The notes beneath the pieces were generated by a model, which saw nothing but the letters and a program-made list of their open reading frames with translations, had not been told where the DNA came from and searched no databases. A stretch of 17,731 bases of DNA from 70-18 sp041691815 (GTDB lineage Bacteria > Pseudomonadota > Alphaproteobacteria > Acetobacterales > Acetobacteraceae), in NCBI GenBank assembly GCA_041691815.1, contig JBEPTZ010000089.1:1-17731 (forward strand), written 5' to 3'. A program made the position numbers and the translations under genes. This document shows positions 1 through 7,652 of the stretch, in pieces (the stretch's first letter is position 1; the number at the start of each line of letters is the position of its first letter).

Positions 1-1
1 C

Positions 2-2185
2 ATCCTCGCCGTCCGCCGGCATTATTTCTGCACCGGCTGCCCGCACAACCCCTCCACCAAGGTGATCGACGGCAGCCGCGCGCTGGCCGGCATCGGCTGC
101 CACACGCTGGCGCTGTGGATGGACCGCAGCACCGAGACGTTCAGCCAGATGGGTGGCGAAGGCGCGCAATGGTTCGGCCAGGCGCCGTTCACCGAGGAGA
201 ACCATGTGTTCGCCAATATCGGCGACGGCACCTATTACCACTCCGGCATCATGGCGATCCGCGCCGCCGTCGCCAGCGGCGTCAACATCACCTACAAGCT
301 GCTGTTCAACGACGCGGTGGCGATGACCGGCGGCCAGCCGGTGGACGGCCCGCTCAGCGTGCCGCAGATCACCCGCCAGGTGGCCGCCGAGGGCGTGGTT
401 CGGGTGGTGATCGTCACCGACGAGCCGGAGAAATACCACGGCGTCACCGATCTCGCTCCCGGTGTGACCATCCATCACCGCCGAGACATGCAGACCGTGG
501 AAGCCAGCCTGCGCGACACCGCCGGCACCACCGTGCTGGTCTACGACCAGACCTGCGCCAGCGAGAAGCGCCGCCGCCGCAAGAGGGGCACGTTCCCCAA
601 CCCCGCCAAGCGGGTCTACATCAACAAGGCGGTCTGCGAGGGCTGCGGCGACTGCTCGCGCACCTCCAACTGCTTGTCGGTGCAGCCGGTGGACACCGAA
701 TTCGGCACCAAGCGGCAGATCGACCAGTCCTCCTGCAACAAGGATTTCTCCTGCGTCGAGGGCTTCTGCCCCAGCTTCGTGACCGTGCATGGCGCCGAAC
801 CGAAGAAGCGAGCGCGCGTCACCCCGGAGACCGCCGGGCTGCCGGAGCCGGTGCTGCCGGCGCTGGCCCAGCCGTGGAACATCCTGACCACCGGCATCGG
901 CGGCACCGGCATCGTCACCATCGGCGCGCTGCTCGGCATGGCAGCCCACCTGGACGGCCGGCATGTGACCGTGCTGGATCAGATGGGCATGGCGCAGAAG
1001 GGCGGCAGTGTCACCAGCCATATCCGCCTCGCCGCCGACGCGGCCGGGCTGCACGGCCTGAAGATCGGCGAGGGCGACGCCGACCTGCTGCTGGCCTGCG
1101 ACATGGTGGTTGCCGCCGGTAAGGAGGCGCTGGCGGCACTGCGCCCCGGCGTCAGCCACGCGGTGCTGAACAGCCACGAAACCCCAACCGGCGACTTCGT
1201 GATGCACACCGAGCGGCTGCCCGGCGCCAGCCTGCGCCGCCGCATCGCCGAGGCGGTCGGGCCTGAGGCGACCGACACGCTGGACGCCACCAGGATCGCC
1301 ACCGCACTGCTCGGCGACAGCATCGCCACCAACATGTTCATGCTCGGCTACGCCTGGCAGAAGGGGCTGGTGCCGCTGACCGGCGCCAGCCTGCAACGCG
1401 CCATCGAGCTGAACGGCACCGCGGTGGAGGCCAACAAGGCAGCGTTCGCCTGGGGTCGCGCCGCCGCCGTCGATCTCGCCCGCGTCACCAGCGCCGCCGG
1501 CATTACGCCCGCGATCACCGAACCGCCGACCCTGGAGCAGATCATCGACACCCGCGCCACCCATCTGGCGGCCTACCAGAACCGCCGCTACGCCCGCCGC
1601 TACCGGGCGCTGGTGGAGCGCGTGGCAGCCGTCGAGGCGCCGATGTTCTCCGGCTCCACCGCGCTCACCGAGGCGGTGGCGCGCGGCTACCACAAGCTGC
1701 TGGCCTACAAAGACGAGTACGAGGTCGCCCGGCTCTACACCACCAGGGAGTTCCGCGCCTCGCTCGCCGAGCAGTTCGAGACGCCGAAGCGCATCGAGTT
1801 CCATCTGGCGCCACCGCTGCTGGCCAAGCGCGACAAGCGCACCGGCCACCTGATCAAGCGCAGCTACGGCCCCTGGATGCTGCACGCCTTCCGCATCCTG
1901 GCCCCGTTCAAGCGCCTGCGCGGCACCAGGCTGGACCCGTTCGGGCACACCGAGGAGCGCCAGACCGAGCGCCGGCTGATCAGCGAATACGAGGCGCTGG
2001 TGGAGGAGATCATCCAGCACCTCACCGCCCGGAACCTCGCCACCGCCGTCGCCCTGGCCAGCCTGCCCGAGCGGATCAAGGGCTTCGGCCATGTCAAGGA
2101 CAAGGCAATCCGCGAGGCCGCCGCTGAACAGGCCAAGCTGCTCGACCGCCTGCGCCAGCCCGCCCTGGCGGTGGCCGCGGAATGA
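2..2185 (+). CDS. Indolepyruvate ferredoxin oxidoreductase, fused alpha-beta type (5' end missing)
   Basis: This enzyme oxidatively decarboxylates aryl-pyruvates such as indolepyruvate to aryl-acetyl-CoA and passes electrons to ferredoxin; it is cytoplasmic and uses TPP and Fe-S clusters. The frame is already open at the window edge, so the start lies upstream; about 727 residues are visible of a family protein usually near 1,150. The first residues include FCTGCPHNPST, typical of the TPP-binding half. A cysteine cluster (CEGCGDCSRTSNC, codons 635-673) and a second (SCNKDFSCVEGFC, about 735-770) form the Fe-S region. A GIGGTG motif near 892-910 opens the POR-gamma (IorB-like) domain, and a long C-terminal extension follows. 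The fused form is common in proteobacteria. It precedes a small Lrp-type domain gene by 39 bp, so they may be co-transcribed. Substrate preference cannot be read from this fragment. Confidence 0.93.
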   Translation: MLAVRRHYFCTGCPHNPSTKVIDGSRALAGIGCHTLALWMDRSTETFSQMGGEGAQWFGQAPFTEENHVFANIGDGTYYHSGIMAIRAAVASGVNITYKLLFNDAVAMTGGQPVDGPLSVPQITRQVAAEGVVRVVIVTDEPEKYHGVTDLAPGVTIHHRRDMQTVEASLRDTAGTTVLVYDQTCASEKRRRRKRGTFPNPAKRVYINKAVCEGCGDCSRTSNCLSVQPVDTEFGTKRQIDQSSCNKDFSCVEGFCPSFVTVHGAEPKKRARVTPETAGLPEPVLPALAQPWNILTTGIGGTGIVTIGALLGMAAHLDGRHVTVLDQMGMAQKGGSVTSHIRLAADAAGLHGLKIGEGDADLLLACDMVVAAGKEALAALRPGVSHAVLNSHETPTGDFVMHTERLPGASLRRRIAEAVGPEATDTLDATRIATALLGDSIATNMFMLGYAWQKGLVPLTGASLQRAIELNGTAVEANKAAFAWGRAAAVDLARVTSAAGITPAITEPPTLEQIIDTRATHLAAYQNRRYARRYRALVERVAAVEAPMFSGSTALTEAVARGYHKLLAYKDEYEVARLYTTREFRASLAEQFETPKRIEFHLAPPLLAKRDKRTGHLIKRSYGPWMLHAFRILAPFKRLRGTRLDPFGHTEERQTERRLISEYEALVEEIIQHLTARNLATAVALASLPERIKGFGHVKDKAIREAAAEQAKLLDRLRQPALAVAAE

Positions 2186-2224
2186 CGGCATCATCGGGCA
2201 TCAGGCGATAGGGCAAGGCAGGCG

Positions 2225-2473
2225 ATGCGAGCGATCTACGTGATGATAAAATGTGAGATGGGCAAGTCCTACCAGGTGGCCCAGCTCGCGGTGGACAGCA
2301 TCGAGCAGCTCTCGGAGCTGCACTCCACCTCCGGCCAGTACGATTTGTTGGGCAAATTCTATCTGGAGCCGAGCCAGGACACCGGGCTGTTCGTCACCGA
2401 GAGGCTACAGACGCTGCCAGGGGTGAAGGACACCTACACGTTGATCACCTTCAACGCCTTCGCCGGTGGGTGA
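2225..2473 (+). CDS. Stand-alone Lrp/AsnC ligand-binding (RAM) domain protein
   Basis: An 82-residue protein that consists only of the effector-binding alpha/beta sandwich of Lrp/AsnC regulators, without the N-terminal helix-turn-helix. Visible hallmarks are the opening strand AIYVMIKCEMG, the central GQYDLLGKFYLE (the family's usual G-x-YD core), and the final strand VKDTYTLITFNAF. Such short proteins are known in bacteria and archaea and usually form dimers or higher rings that bind amino acids; they cannot bind DNA by themselves. The start is an ATG preceded by a purine-rich stretch (AAGGCAGG) at normal distance. Position 39 bp after an amino-acid-derived keto-acid oxidoreductase suggests it senses an aromatic amino acid or pairs with a full-length Lrp protein encoded elsewhere; that role is inference. 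Its stop is 8 bp from the stop of the convergent reductase gene. Confidence 0.85.
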   Translation: MRAIYVMIKCEMGKSYQVAQLAVDSIEQLSELHSTSGQYDLLGKFYLEPSQDTGLFVTERLQTLPGVKDTYTLITFNAFAGG

Positions 2474-2481
2474 AGCAGGCT

Positions 2482-3168
2482 TCAGACCCAGTCGGCGATC
2501 TCGTCCAGCGGCTTTTTCACACCGCCCGCCACCGGCACCTCGCAATGTTCGGCGGGGTAGCCGGCGACCAGCAGCAGATACGGCTTCTCGTTGTCGCCGC
2601 GCCGGCAGATCGCGTTGAGGAAGTTCATCGGGCTCGGCGTATGGGTCAGCGTCACCAGCCCGGCATGGTGCAGGGCGGCGATCAGAAAGCCGGTGGCGAT
2701 GCCGACCGATTCCGGCACGTAATAGTGCTTCACCCGCCGCCCGTCCGGCAGCAGGCCGTAGCGCTGGCCGAAAATCGCGATCAGCACCGGCGCGGTCTTC
2801 AGGAACGGCTTGCTGGCATCGGTGCCCAGAGGGGCCAGTGCGGCCAGCCATTCGGCCGGGGCGCGGCCCTGGTAGAACTCCCGCTCCTCCACCTCGGCCT
2901 CCTCACGGATGCGCTCGCGGGCCGCGTCGCTCTCCACCACGGTGAAGTGCCAGGGCTGCAGGTTGGCGCCGGAGGGTGCGGTGCCCGCCGCCATCAGGCA
3001 GGCCTCCACCACCGCCCGCGGCACTGCCCGGTCGGAGAATTGCCGCACCGTGCGTCGCCGGGCGATATCGGCATGAAAGCCGCGCGCCCGGGCGATCATC
3101 TCGTCCGGCGGATATTCCCGCCAGGCAGGCAGTTTCTGCAGCACCAGCCGGTTGTCGTGGTCAGCCAC
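2482..3168 (-). CDS. Nitroreductase-family flavoprotein, iodotyrosine deiodinase (IYD)-like
   Basis: A 228-residue FMN-dependent oxidoreductase. RRRTVRQFSDRAVP (about residues 37-50) and APSGANLQPWHF (64-75) are the FMN-binding motifs of the nitroreductase superfamily. The subgroup is indicated by YPPDEMIARAR near the N-terminus, LVTLTHTPSPMNFLN and EKPYLLLVAGYP near the C-terminus. From my memory of vertebrate IYD, the Glu, Tyr and Lys that clamp the halotyrosine zwitterion align with E95, Y99 and K120 here. IYD-type enzymes reductively remove halogens from halotyrosines. I chose the GTG at 3168 because it has GAGGGCGA upstream, gives the family length, and overlaps the preceding lipoprotein stop by 8 bp (GTGGCTGA), suggesting coupled translation. 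A longer open frame runs to 3414 but lies inside the lipoprotein gene. It could be another nitroreductase of this subgroup without dehalogenase activity. Confidence 0.88.
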   Translation of the reverse strand: MADHDNRLVLQKLPAWREYPPDEMIARARGFHADIARRRTVRQFSDRAVPRAVVEACLMAAGTAPSGANLQPWHFTVVESDAARERIREEAEVEEREFYQGRAPAEWLAALAPLGTDASKPFLKTAPVLIAIFGQRYGLLPDGRRVKHYYVPESVGIATGFLIAALHHAGLVTLTHTPSPMNFLNAICRRGDNEKPYLLLVAGYPAEHCEVPVAGGVKKPLDEIADWV

Positions 3169-3742
3169 CGATCGCCCTCGCCATTCGCGCGTCATCCCGA
3201 AACTGCCCGGCGATATTGGCCACGCAGCGAGCCACCAGCGGCGCCATGTTGCCCGGTCCCGGCACCGTATAGGCCACGTCCTGGCAACGCGAAACATAGC
3301 TGTGCGACAGCGAGAGGCCGCCGCGTCGGGCGGTGATCGCCGCCGCAACATCCACCTCCAGCGCCCAGTACAGCCCGGCCTTGGAGGCCTTGACGCTGAA
3401 GCGCTGCACCGCACCTTCCACCGCCACCGGCGCGCCCTCGCCGCCGATCTGCTCGCCGGCGGCGCGCAGCACCGCGGTCACCGCCTGCTGCAGCAGCCGG
3501 CCGGGGCTGGGCGTCACCACGAAATGCTCGACCACATCGGCGTCGGCGGACGGACGGCCAGCCGGCGCCGCCAGTTCGGCAAACGGCTGCACCGCGACGA
3601 TCGCCGGCGCCGCGCCGGACTGCGGCGGGGCCACCGCGCCGGGCGTGTAGGGCGGCACCCGCACCACCTGGCCATCCTGCGGCCCGGCGCAGCCGACAAC
3701 ACACAGCACCGCCAGCCAGAGTCCGCCACGAAACCTAGACAC
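3161..3742 (-). CDS. Predicted small outer-membrane or periplasmic lipoprotein, unknown function
   Basis: A 193-residue protein with a short basic start (MSRFRGG), a hydrophobic stretch and a lipobox VVGC with the lipidated cysteine at residue 18, so it should be processed by signal peptidase II. A Pro/Ala-rich linker (about 20-50) leads to a domain with FVVTPSPGRLLQQAVTAVLRAAG, then an AVQRFSVKA segment and a WALEVDVAAAITARRG strand. This layout recalls auxiliary lipoproteins of envelope transport systems (YajG or ABC-type auxiliary lipoprotein fold), but I do not recognise a specific family. It starts with GTG, overlapping the upstream solute-binding protein stop by 8 bp (GTGTCTAG), and its own stop overlaps the reductase start in the same way. 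Two consecutive overlaps argue for one transcript. Translation in this frame is supported by the signal sequence and codon pattern. Confidence 0.78.
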   Translation of the reverse strand: MSRFRGGLWLAVLCVVGCAGPQDGQVVRVPPYTPGAVAPPQSGAAPAIVAVQPFAELAAPAGRPSADADVVEHFVVTPSPGRLLQQAVTAVLRAAGEQIGGEGAPVAVEGAVQRFSVKASKAGLYWALEVDVAAAITARRGGLSLSHSYVSRCQDVAYTVPGPGNMAPLVARCVANIAGQFRDDARMARAIGG

Positions 3743-5315
3743 GCCGCACGTCGTAGAACTGGATGAAGCTCGACCGCACCCCGGTCAGCGACGAACTATA
3801 GGCGGTCGGCGCGTAGCGGCAGCCGAGCGGCAGATACGGCGCCTGCTTGAAGAACTCCAGCTGGATGTCCTCGCAGATCTGCTTCTGCGCCGCCAGATCC
3901 GGCGCCTCGAACCAGGCCGCGCGCAGCGCCTCGATCTTCGGCATGCTCGGCCAGCCGAACCACGCCTTTGGCCCGTTACCGCGAATCCCCAGCTGCCCGG
4001 CCGGGTTATCGTTGTTGGTGCCGTTCAGATAGGTGAAGAAGATGTTCCAGCCGCCCTCGGCCGGCGGCTTGCGGCTGCCGCGGCGCTGCACGGTGGTGCC
4101 CCAGTCCTCGGCCTGCAGGTCGACATTCATCCCCACCCGCTTCAGCATATCCTGCGCCACCAGCGCCAGCGAGTTGATATCCGGGTAGTCGGACGCCCCC
4201 AGCAGCACGATCTTCTCGCCCTTGTAGCCGGCGGCGAGCAGATCGCGCTTCACCTTGTCGAAGTCGCGCTTGCTGGTCAGCGCCGCCATGCCGACCTGGC
4301 TGTCCATCGGCGAGCCGGGGCTGAACACCCCCACGCCATCTTTCCACAGCCGGCGATCGGTGCCCCAGGCGGCGGTCATGTATTCCGCCTGGTCGACCGC
4401 CCACATCAGCGCGCTGCGGATCGCCGGATTGTCAAATGGCGGGAACAGCGCGTTGAACCGCAGGATGCCGATGCCGCCGGCCGGGTCCGGAGTTTCCACC
4501 TTGAACCCCTTTTTGTCACGCAACAGCGACAGCAGATCCACCGCCGGGGTCTGCACCCAGTCCACCTCGCCGCTGATCAACGCGTTCACCGCGGTCGAGC
4601 CATCCGGGATCACATGCCATTCCACCCGGTCGAAATGCGCCACCTTCGGCCCGGCGGAACCGCTCGGCGTGCCAGTGTTGCGCGGCACGTAGCCGGCGAA
4701 TTTCTCGTAGACCACGCGCGAGCCTGGCACCCGCTCATTGGTGATGAAGCGGAACGGCCCGCTGCCCACCATGTCGATCACCTGCTTGTTGGGGTCGGTC
4801 AGCGCCAGCCGCTCCGGCATCATGCACGGCATCGGCGTGCCCGGCTTGCCCAGCGCCTCGGCCAGCAGCGGGAACGGGCGCTTCAGGCGAAACTGGATGG
4901 TGCGGTCGTCCGGCGCCGATAACTCGTCGGTCGCCGCCATCAGCGCGCCGCCGAAACTGTCGCGCGCCGCCCAGCGGCGGATCGAGGCGACGGCATCGCG
5001 CGCCCGCACCTTCTCGCCGTCGTGCCACAGCAGGCCGTCGCGCAGGGTCAGGGTCCACTGCTTGCCGTCGGCCGCCACCACATGGCCCTCGACCATCTGC
5101 GGCTGCACCACGTTCTGGTCGTCGAAGCCGTACAGCGTGTCGAACACCATGTAGCCGTGGTTCCGCACCACCGTCGCCGTGGTGTAGACCGGGTCGAGGA
5201 TGGCCAGATCGCCTTCCGGCACCACCTTGAGCAGCAATTTCTCGGCGCCGCGGGCAATCCGCGGCATCGCCAGCGCCGTCGCCCCGGCCAGGAAACCGCG
5301 TCGCTCGATGTTCAT
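3735..5315 (-). CDS. Peptide/nickel-family ABC transporter substrate-binding protein (SBP family 5), Tat-exported
   Basis: A 526-residue periplasmic binding protein of the DppA/OppA class. The N-terminus carries a twin-arginine signal (ERRGFLAGA, then ALAMPRIARGA with likely cleavage near residue 24). The mature part begins LKVVPEGDLAILDPVYTT and has the family landmarks: LRDGLLWHDGEKVRARDAV (family pattern of a dipeptide/oligopeptide binder), FNALFPPFDNPAIRSALMWA and the C-terminal YLPLG region. Ligands in this family include peptides, opines, nickel chelates and sugars; the ligand here cannot be predicted. No permease or ATPase gene is present nearby, so it either uses a transporter encoded elsewhere or acts alone. 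It lies 75 bp downstream of the amidase stop and overlaps the lipoprotein start by 8 bp. The ATG at 5315 is chosen because it gives the complete Tat signal. Confidence 0.93.
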   Translation of the reverse strand: MNIERRGFLAGATALAMPRIARGAEKLLLKVVPEGDLAILDPVYTTATVVRNHGYMVFDTLYGFDDQNVVQPQMVEGHVVAADGKQWTLTLRDGLLWHDGEKVRARDAVASIRRWAARDSFGGALMAATDELSAPDDRTIQFRLKRPFPLLAEALGKPGTPMPCMMPERLALTDPNKQVIDMVGSGPFRFITNERVPGSRVVYEKFAGYVPRNTGTPSGSAGPKVAHFDRVEWHVIPDGSTAVNALISGEVDWVQTPAVDLLSLLRDKKGFKVETPDPAGGIGILRFNALFPPFDNPAIRSALMWAVDQAEYMTAAWGTDRRLWKDGVGVFSPGSPMDSQVGMAALTSKRDFDKVKRDLLAAGYKGEKIVLLGASDYPDINSLALVAQDMLKRVGMNVDLQAEDWGTTVQRRGSRKPPAEGGWNIFFTYLNGTNNDNPAGQLGIRGNGPKAWFGWPSMPKIEALRAAWFEAPDLAAQKQICEDIQLEFFKQAPYLPLGCRYAPTAYSSSLTGVRSSFIQFYDVRRV

Positions 5316-5390
5316 GTCCGTCGCCCCCCAAAGCGCTCTGGCGGGCAGACTACGCCTTTCGTTTCGCCGGTGACACCGCCAATTGCCGGA

Positions 5391-6884
5391 TCAGTCGAAC
5401 CCCATGAACCCCGGCATCGCGCTGATCGGCTTCGCCGCCTTCAAAGCTGCGATATCCGGCACCGGCCGCGCCGTGCGCACATCGCCGGCCAGCATCTCCT
5501 CCAGCGCCGCCGCCACGCTCAGCACGAAGTGGTCGCCACCGCGCGGGCCGATGATCTGCAGCCCGAACGGCATGCCGTGGCGATCCAGCCCGACCGGCAG
5601 GCTCACTGCCGGATGGCCGACCAGGGTCACGCCATAGGCCAGCGCCAGCCAGTGGAAATAAGTGCGGGTCGGCTTGCCGTCGATCTCCGCCGGGTACAGT
5701 TCGCTCCACGGCCGCGGGCTGATGGTGATCGACGGCGTAATCACCACGTCATGATTGGCGAAGAAGCCCTCCCAGCGGCGGTACAACTGGGTCTGCAAGG
5801 TCGACGCCCGCCCCACGTCCTCGGCGGTGTAGCGCAGCCCCTCCTCCACGTTGGCCCGCACGTTCGGCCCGACATCGGCCGGCCTGGTGCGCACCCGCTC
5901 CAGATGCCCGGCCAGGAACCCCACCGCGCGCAGCACCTCGAACGCCTCGTCCGCCCCGTTGCAATCCGGCGTCGCGTCCTCGGCGCGGCCGAACACCTGG
6001 CGGAACAGCCCGGTCTTCTCCGCGAACACCTCGCTGATATGCCGCTCGGTCGGCGCGAAGCCGAGATCGGGGGTGAACGCCACACGCAGCCGCGACAGGT
6101 CCACGCGATCGGGCACCGCGAAATCCTCGGCGCGGCGCACCTGTTTGCCGTAGATCGTGGTCGCCAGCGGGTCGCGCCCGTCATCGGCGACCATCGCCGA
6201 CAGCAGCAGGCAGGCATCGGCCACGGTGCGCGCCATCGGCCCCTGCACCGGCAGGCCGGACCAGCCCATGCCGCGCCGCTCGGTCGGCACCAGCCCCGGC
6301 GTCGGCCGGTAACCGACGATGCCGGAGAACGACGCCGGATTGCGCAGGCTGCCGCCGGTGTCGCTGCCCGAGCATAGCGGCGCCTGCCCGGTGGCCAGCG
6401 CCACCGCCGAACCACCGGACGAGCCGGCCGCCGATTTGGTCGGGTCGAACGGATTGCCGGTGGCGCCATACACCGCGTTGCGGGTGTTCGCCCCGGCGCC
6501 CCATTCCGGCGTGTTGGTCTTGCCGATGATGATGCCGCCGGCAGCCCGGATGCGCGCCACCATGCCCTCGTCCTCGGTCGGCACATAGTCGCGGAAGATC
6601 GGGCTGCCCGAGGTGGTGCGCAGGCCCTTGGTGACGTTCAGATCCTTGATGCCGACCGGCAACCCGTGCAGCGGCGCCAGCGCCTTGCCCTGCATCACCG
6701 CCGCCTCGGCCGCCTTGGCCTGGGTGCGGGCAGAGGCGAAATCGCGCGCCACCATGGCATTCACCGCCGGGTCCACCGCCTCGATCCGCGCGATGCAGCT
6801 TTCCAGCAACTCCACCGGCGACAACTGCTTGCGGCCGATCCGCGTCCGCGCCTCAACCGCCGTCAGATCACACGCCTCGGTCAT
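5391..6884 (-). CDS. Amidase signature-family amidohydrolase
   Basis: A 497-residue amidase of the GatA/FAAH/aryl-amidase superfamily that hydrolyses carboxamides to acid and ammonia or amine. The Ser-cisSer-Lys triad can be placed: Lys80 in PVGIKDLN, Ser155 in SAAGSSGGSA, and nucleophile Ser179 in GSDTGGSLRNP; the 24-residue spacing of the two serines matches the family. No signal peptide is visible, so it is cytoplasmic. Full length is typical. It is not likely to be the tRNA-dependent GatA, because no gatB or gatC gene adjoins it and the context is catabolic. The ATG at 6884 overlaps the GST stop (ATGA, 4 bp), indicating translational coupling. Downstream is a peptide-type binding protein on the same strand, which fits uptake plus hydrolysis of an amide substrate; the substrate is unknown. 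Confidence 0.94.
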   Translation of the reverse strand: MTEACDLTAVEARTRIGRKQLSPVELLESCIARIEAVDPAVNAMVARDFASARTQAKAAEAAVMQGKALAPLHGLPVGIKDLNVTKGLRTTSGSPIFRDYVPTEDEGMVARIRAAGGIIIGKTNTPEWGAGANTRNAVYGATGNPFDPTKSAAGSSGGSAVALATGQAPLCSGSDTGGSLRNPASFSGIVGYRPTPGLVPTERRGMGWSGLPVQGPMARTVADACLLLSAMVADDGRDPLATTIYGKQVRRAEDFAVPDRVDLSRLRVAFTPDLGFAPTERHISEVFAEKTGLFRQVFGRAEDATPDCNGADEAFEVLRAVGFLAGHLERVRTRPADVGPNVRANVEEGLRYTAEDVGRASTLQTQLYRRWEGFFANHDVVITPSITISPRPWSELYPAEIDGKPTRTYFHWLALAYGVTLVGHPAVSLPVGLDRHGMPFGLQIIGPRGGDHFVLSVAAALEEMLAGDVRTARPVPDIAALKAAKPISAMPGFMGFD

Positions 6885-7492
6885 GCCGCCGCACTCCCGC
6901 GCGCCGCCATCCGCGCATGATGCGCGACGATATTGCCCGACGCCGGGTCGAGCGGCTGGCCCACCCCGGCGCCGAAATCCAGGAAGCAGAACAGCAGGAT
7001 ATCGGCCATCGTCAGCCGGTCGCCGCAGACGAACTCCCGGCCCTCGATCAACCCATTCAGCCAGGCCAGCTTCTCCTGCGCCGTCGCCTTCAGGTCATCG
7101 GCGGCCTGCGGGATCACATGCACCCGCCCGGTGAACATCTTCAGCCCCTGGGAAAACCGGAACCCGTTGCCCATAGGCTCGACGATGTTGAGGTCGATCC
7201 GCCGCGTCCACATCCGCGTCTCCGCCCGCTCTCGCGCATTGCTGCCGATCAGCGCCGGCTCGGGTTTGCTCTCCTCCAGATACTCGCAGATCGCGGTGAT
7301 CTCGCTGAGCACGAAGCCGTCAGGGAACTCCAGCGCCGGCATCTGCCCGGCCGGGTTCTTCGCCAGATACGGCGGCCGCCGGTTCTCGCCGCCGCGCAGA
7401 TCGATCGTGGTCTTGTCGAGCACGATGCCCTTCTCGGCCGCGAACATGCGGACCATGCGCGGGTTTGGGCCGACCGAGTCATAGAACAACAT
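6881..7492 (-). CDS. Glutathione S-transferase family protein
   Basis: A 203-residue cytosolic GST. The N-terminal thioredoxin-like domain (about 1-80) shows MLFYDSVGPNPRMVRMFAAEKG, then NPAGQMPALEF with the cis-proline of the glutathione site, and the LSEITAICEYLEE segment whose Ser/Glu normally bind the gamma-glutamyl group. The helical C-terminal domain (about 85-200) contains the conserved LTMADILLFCFLDF (N-capping motif and Asp). It has no classic catalytic Cys in the usual N-terminal position; a Ser or Tyr may serve. GAGGGGAAAA precedes the ATG as a strong ribosome site. It is the first gene of the minus-strand block and overlaps the amidase by 4 bp. Only about 21 bp separate the start from repeat element A, leaving little room for an independent promoter. 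Role: glutathione conjugation or glutathione-dependent transformation of an electrophile. Confidence 0.92.
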   Translation of the reverse strand: MLFYDSVGPNPRMVRMFAAEKGIVLDKTTIDLRGGENRRPPYLAKNPAGQMPALEFPDGFVLSEITAICEYLEESKPEPALIGSNARERAETRMWTRRIDLNIVEPMGNGFRFSQGLKMFTGRVHVIPQAADDLKATAQEKLAWLNGLIEGREFVCGDRLTMADILLFCFLDFGAGVGQPLDPASGNIVAHHARMAARGSAAA

Positions 7493-7513
7493 GGATTTTC
7501 CCCTCTAGAAGCA

Positions 7514-7650
7514 GGCAAGCACTTTTTTTTGTGAACAAAAAGAAGCAAAAAAAACTTTTCATCCATTTTGGAGACTCCGCAGTCTCCACGGCACCGCCGT
7601 TGCAAGGCGGATAAAAGTTTTTGCTTCTTTTTTCAAAAAGAAGTCTTTCT
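7514..7650. repeat. Interspersed palindromic element, copy A
   Basis: An AT-rich island in GC-rich DNA with nested inverted repeats. From left to right: border AGGCAAGCA (7513-7521); small hairpin with an 11-bp stem and GA loop (7522-7545, one T-G mismatch in the stem); A-tract arm ending CTTTTCATCC (7547-7564); central stem GGAGACT/AGTCTCC (7570-7587) and a second small stem CCGCC/GGCGG (7594-7610); return arm GGATAAAAGTTTTT (7609-7622); small hairpin CTTCTTTTT-TC-AAAAAGAAG (7624-7643); border GAAGTCTT. The right end touches the stop codon of the GGT gene (7653-7655). The same borders, arms and loop pairs occur in copy B at 10205-10331, but the central hairpin sequence differs. It contains no reading frame. 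I interpret it as a dispersed terminator-like repeat; a MITE relic is the main alternative. Confidence 0.8.
7547..7622 (-). terminator. Probable intrinsic terminator of the GGT gene (inside repeat copy A)
   Basis: Read on the minus strand, AAAAACTTTTATCC pairs imperfectly with GGATGAAAAGTTTTT around a GC-rich inner hairpin, and the descending arm ends in a run of eight T. This is the shape of a rho-independent terminator starting about 30 bp after the GGT stop. The stem is interrupted and its outer part is A/T-rich, so efficiency is uncertain, and the downstream GST operon may depend on readthrough. Confidence 0.5.
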
Positions 7651-7652
7651 TT

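Noticed and set aside
5316..5390. 75-bp gap between amidase and binding-protein genes as a promoter or terminator
   Set aside because: No convincing -35/-10 pair, hairpin with T-run or operator was seen; I treat it as an internal operon spacer.
5022..6377. 451-codon plus-strand open frame across the binding-protein start and the amidase
   Set aside because: It opposes two genes with clear catalytic or signal motifs and has the low-complexity Arg/His/Gln character of a shadow frame.
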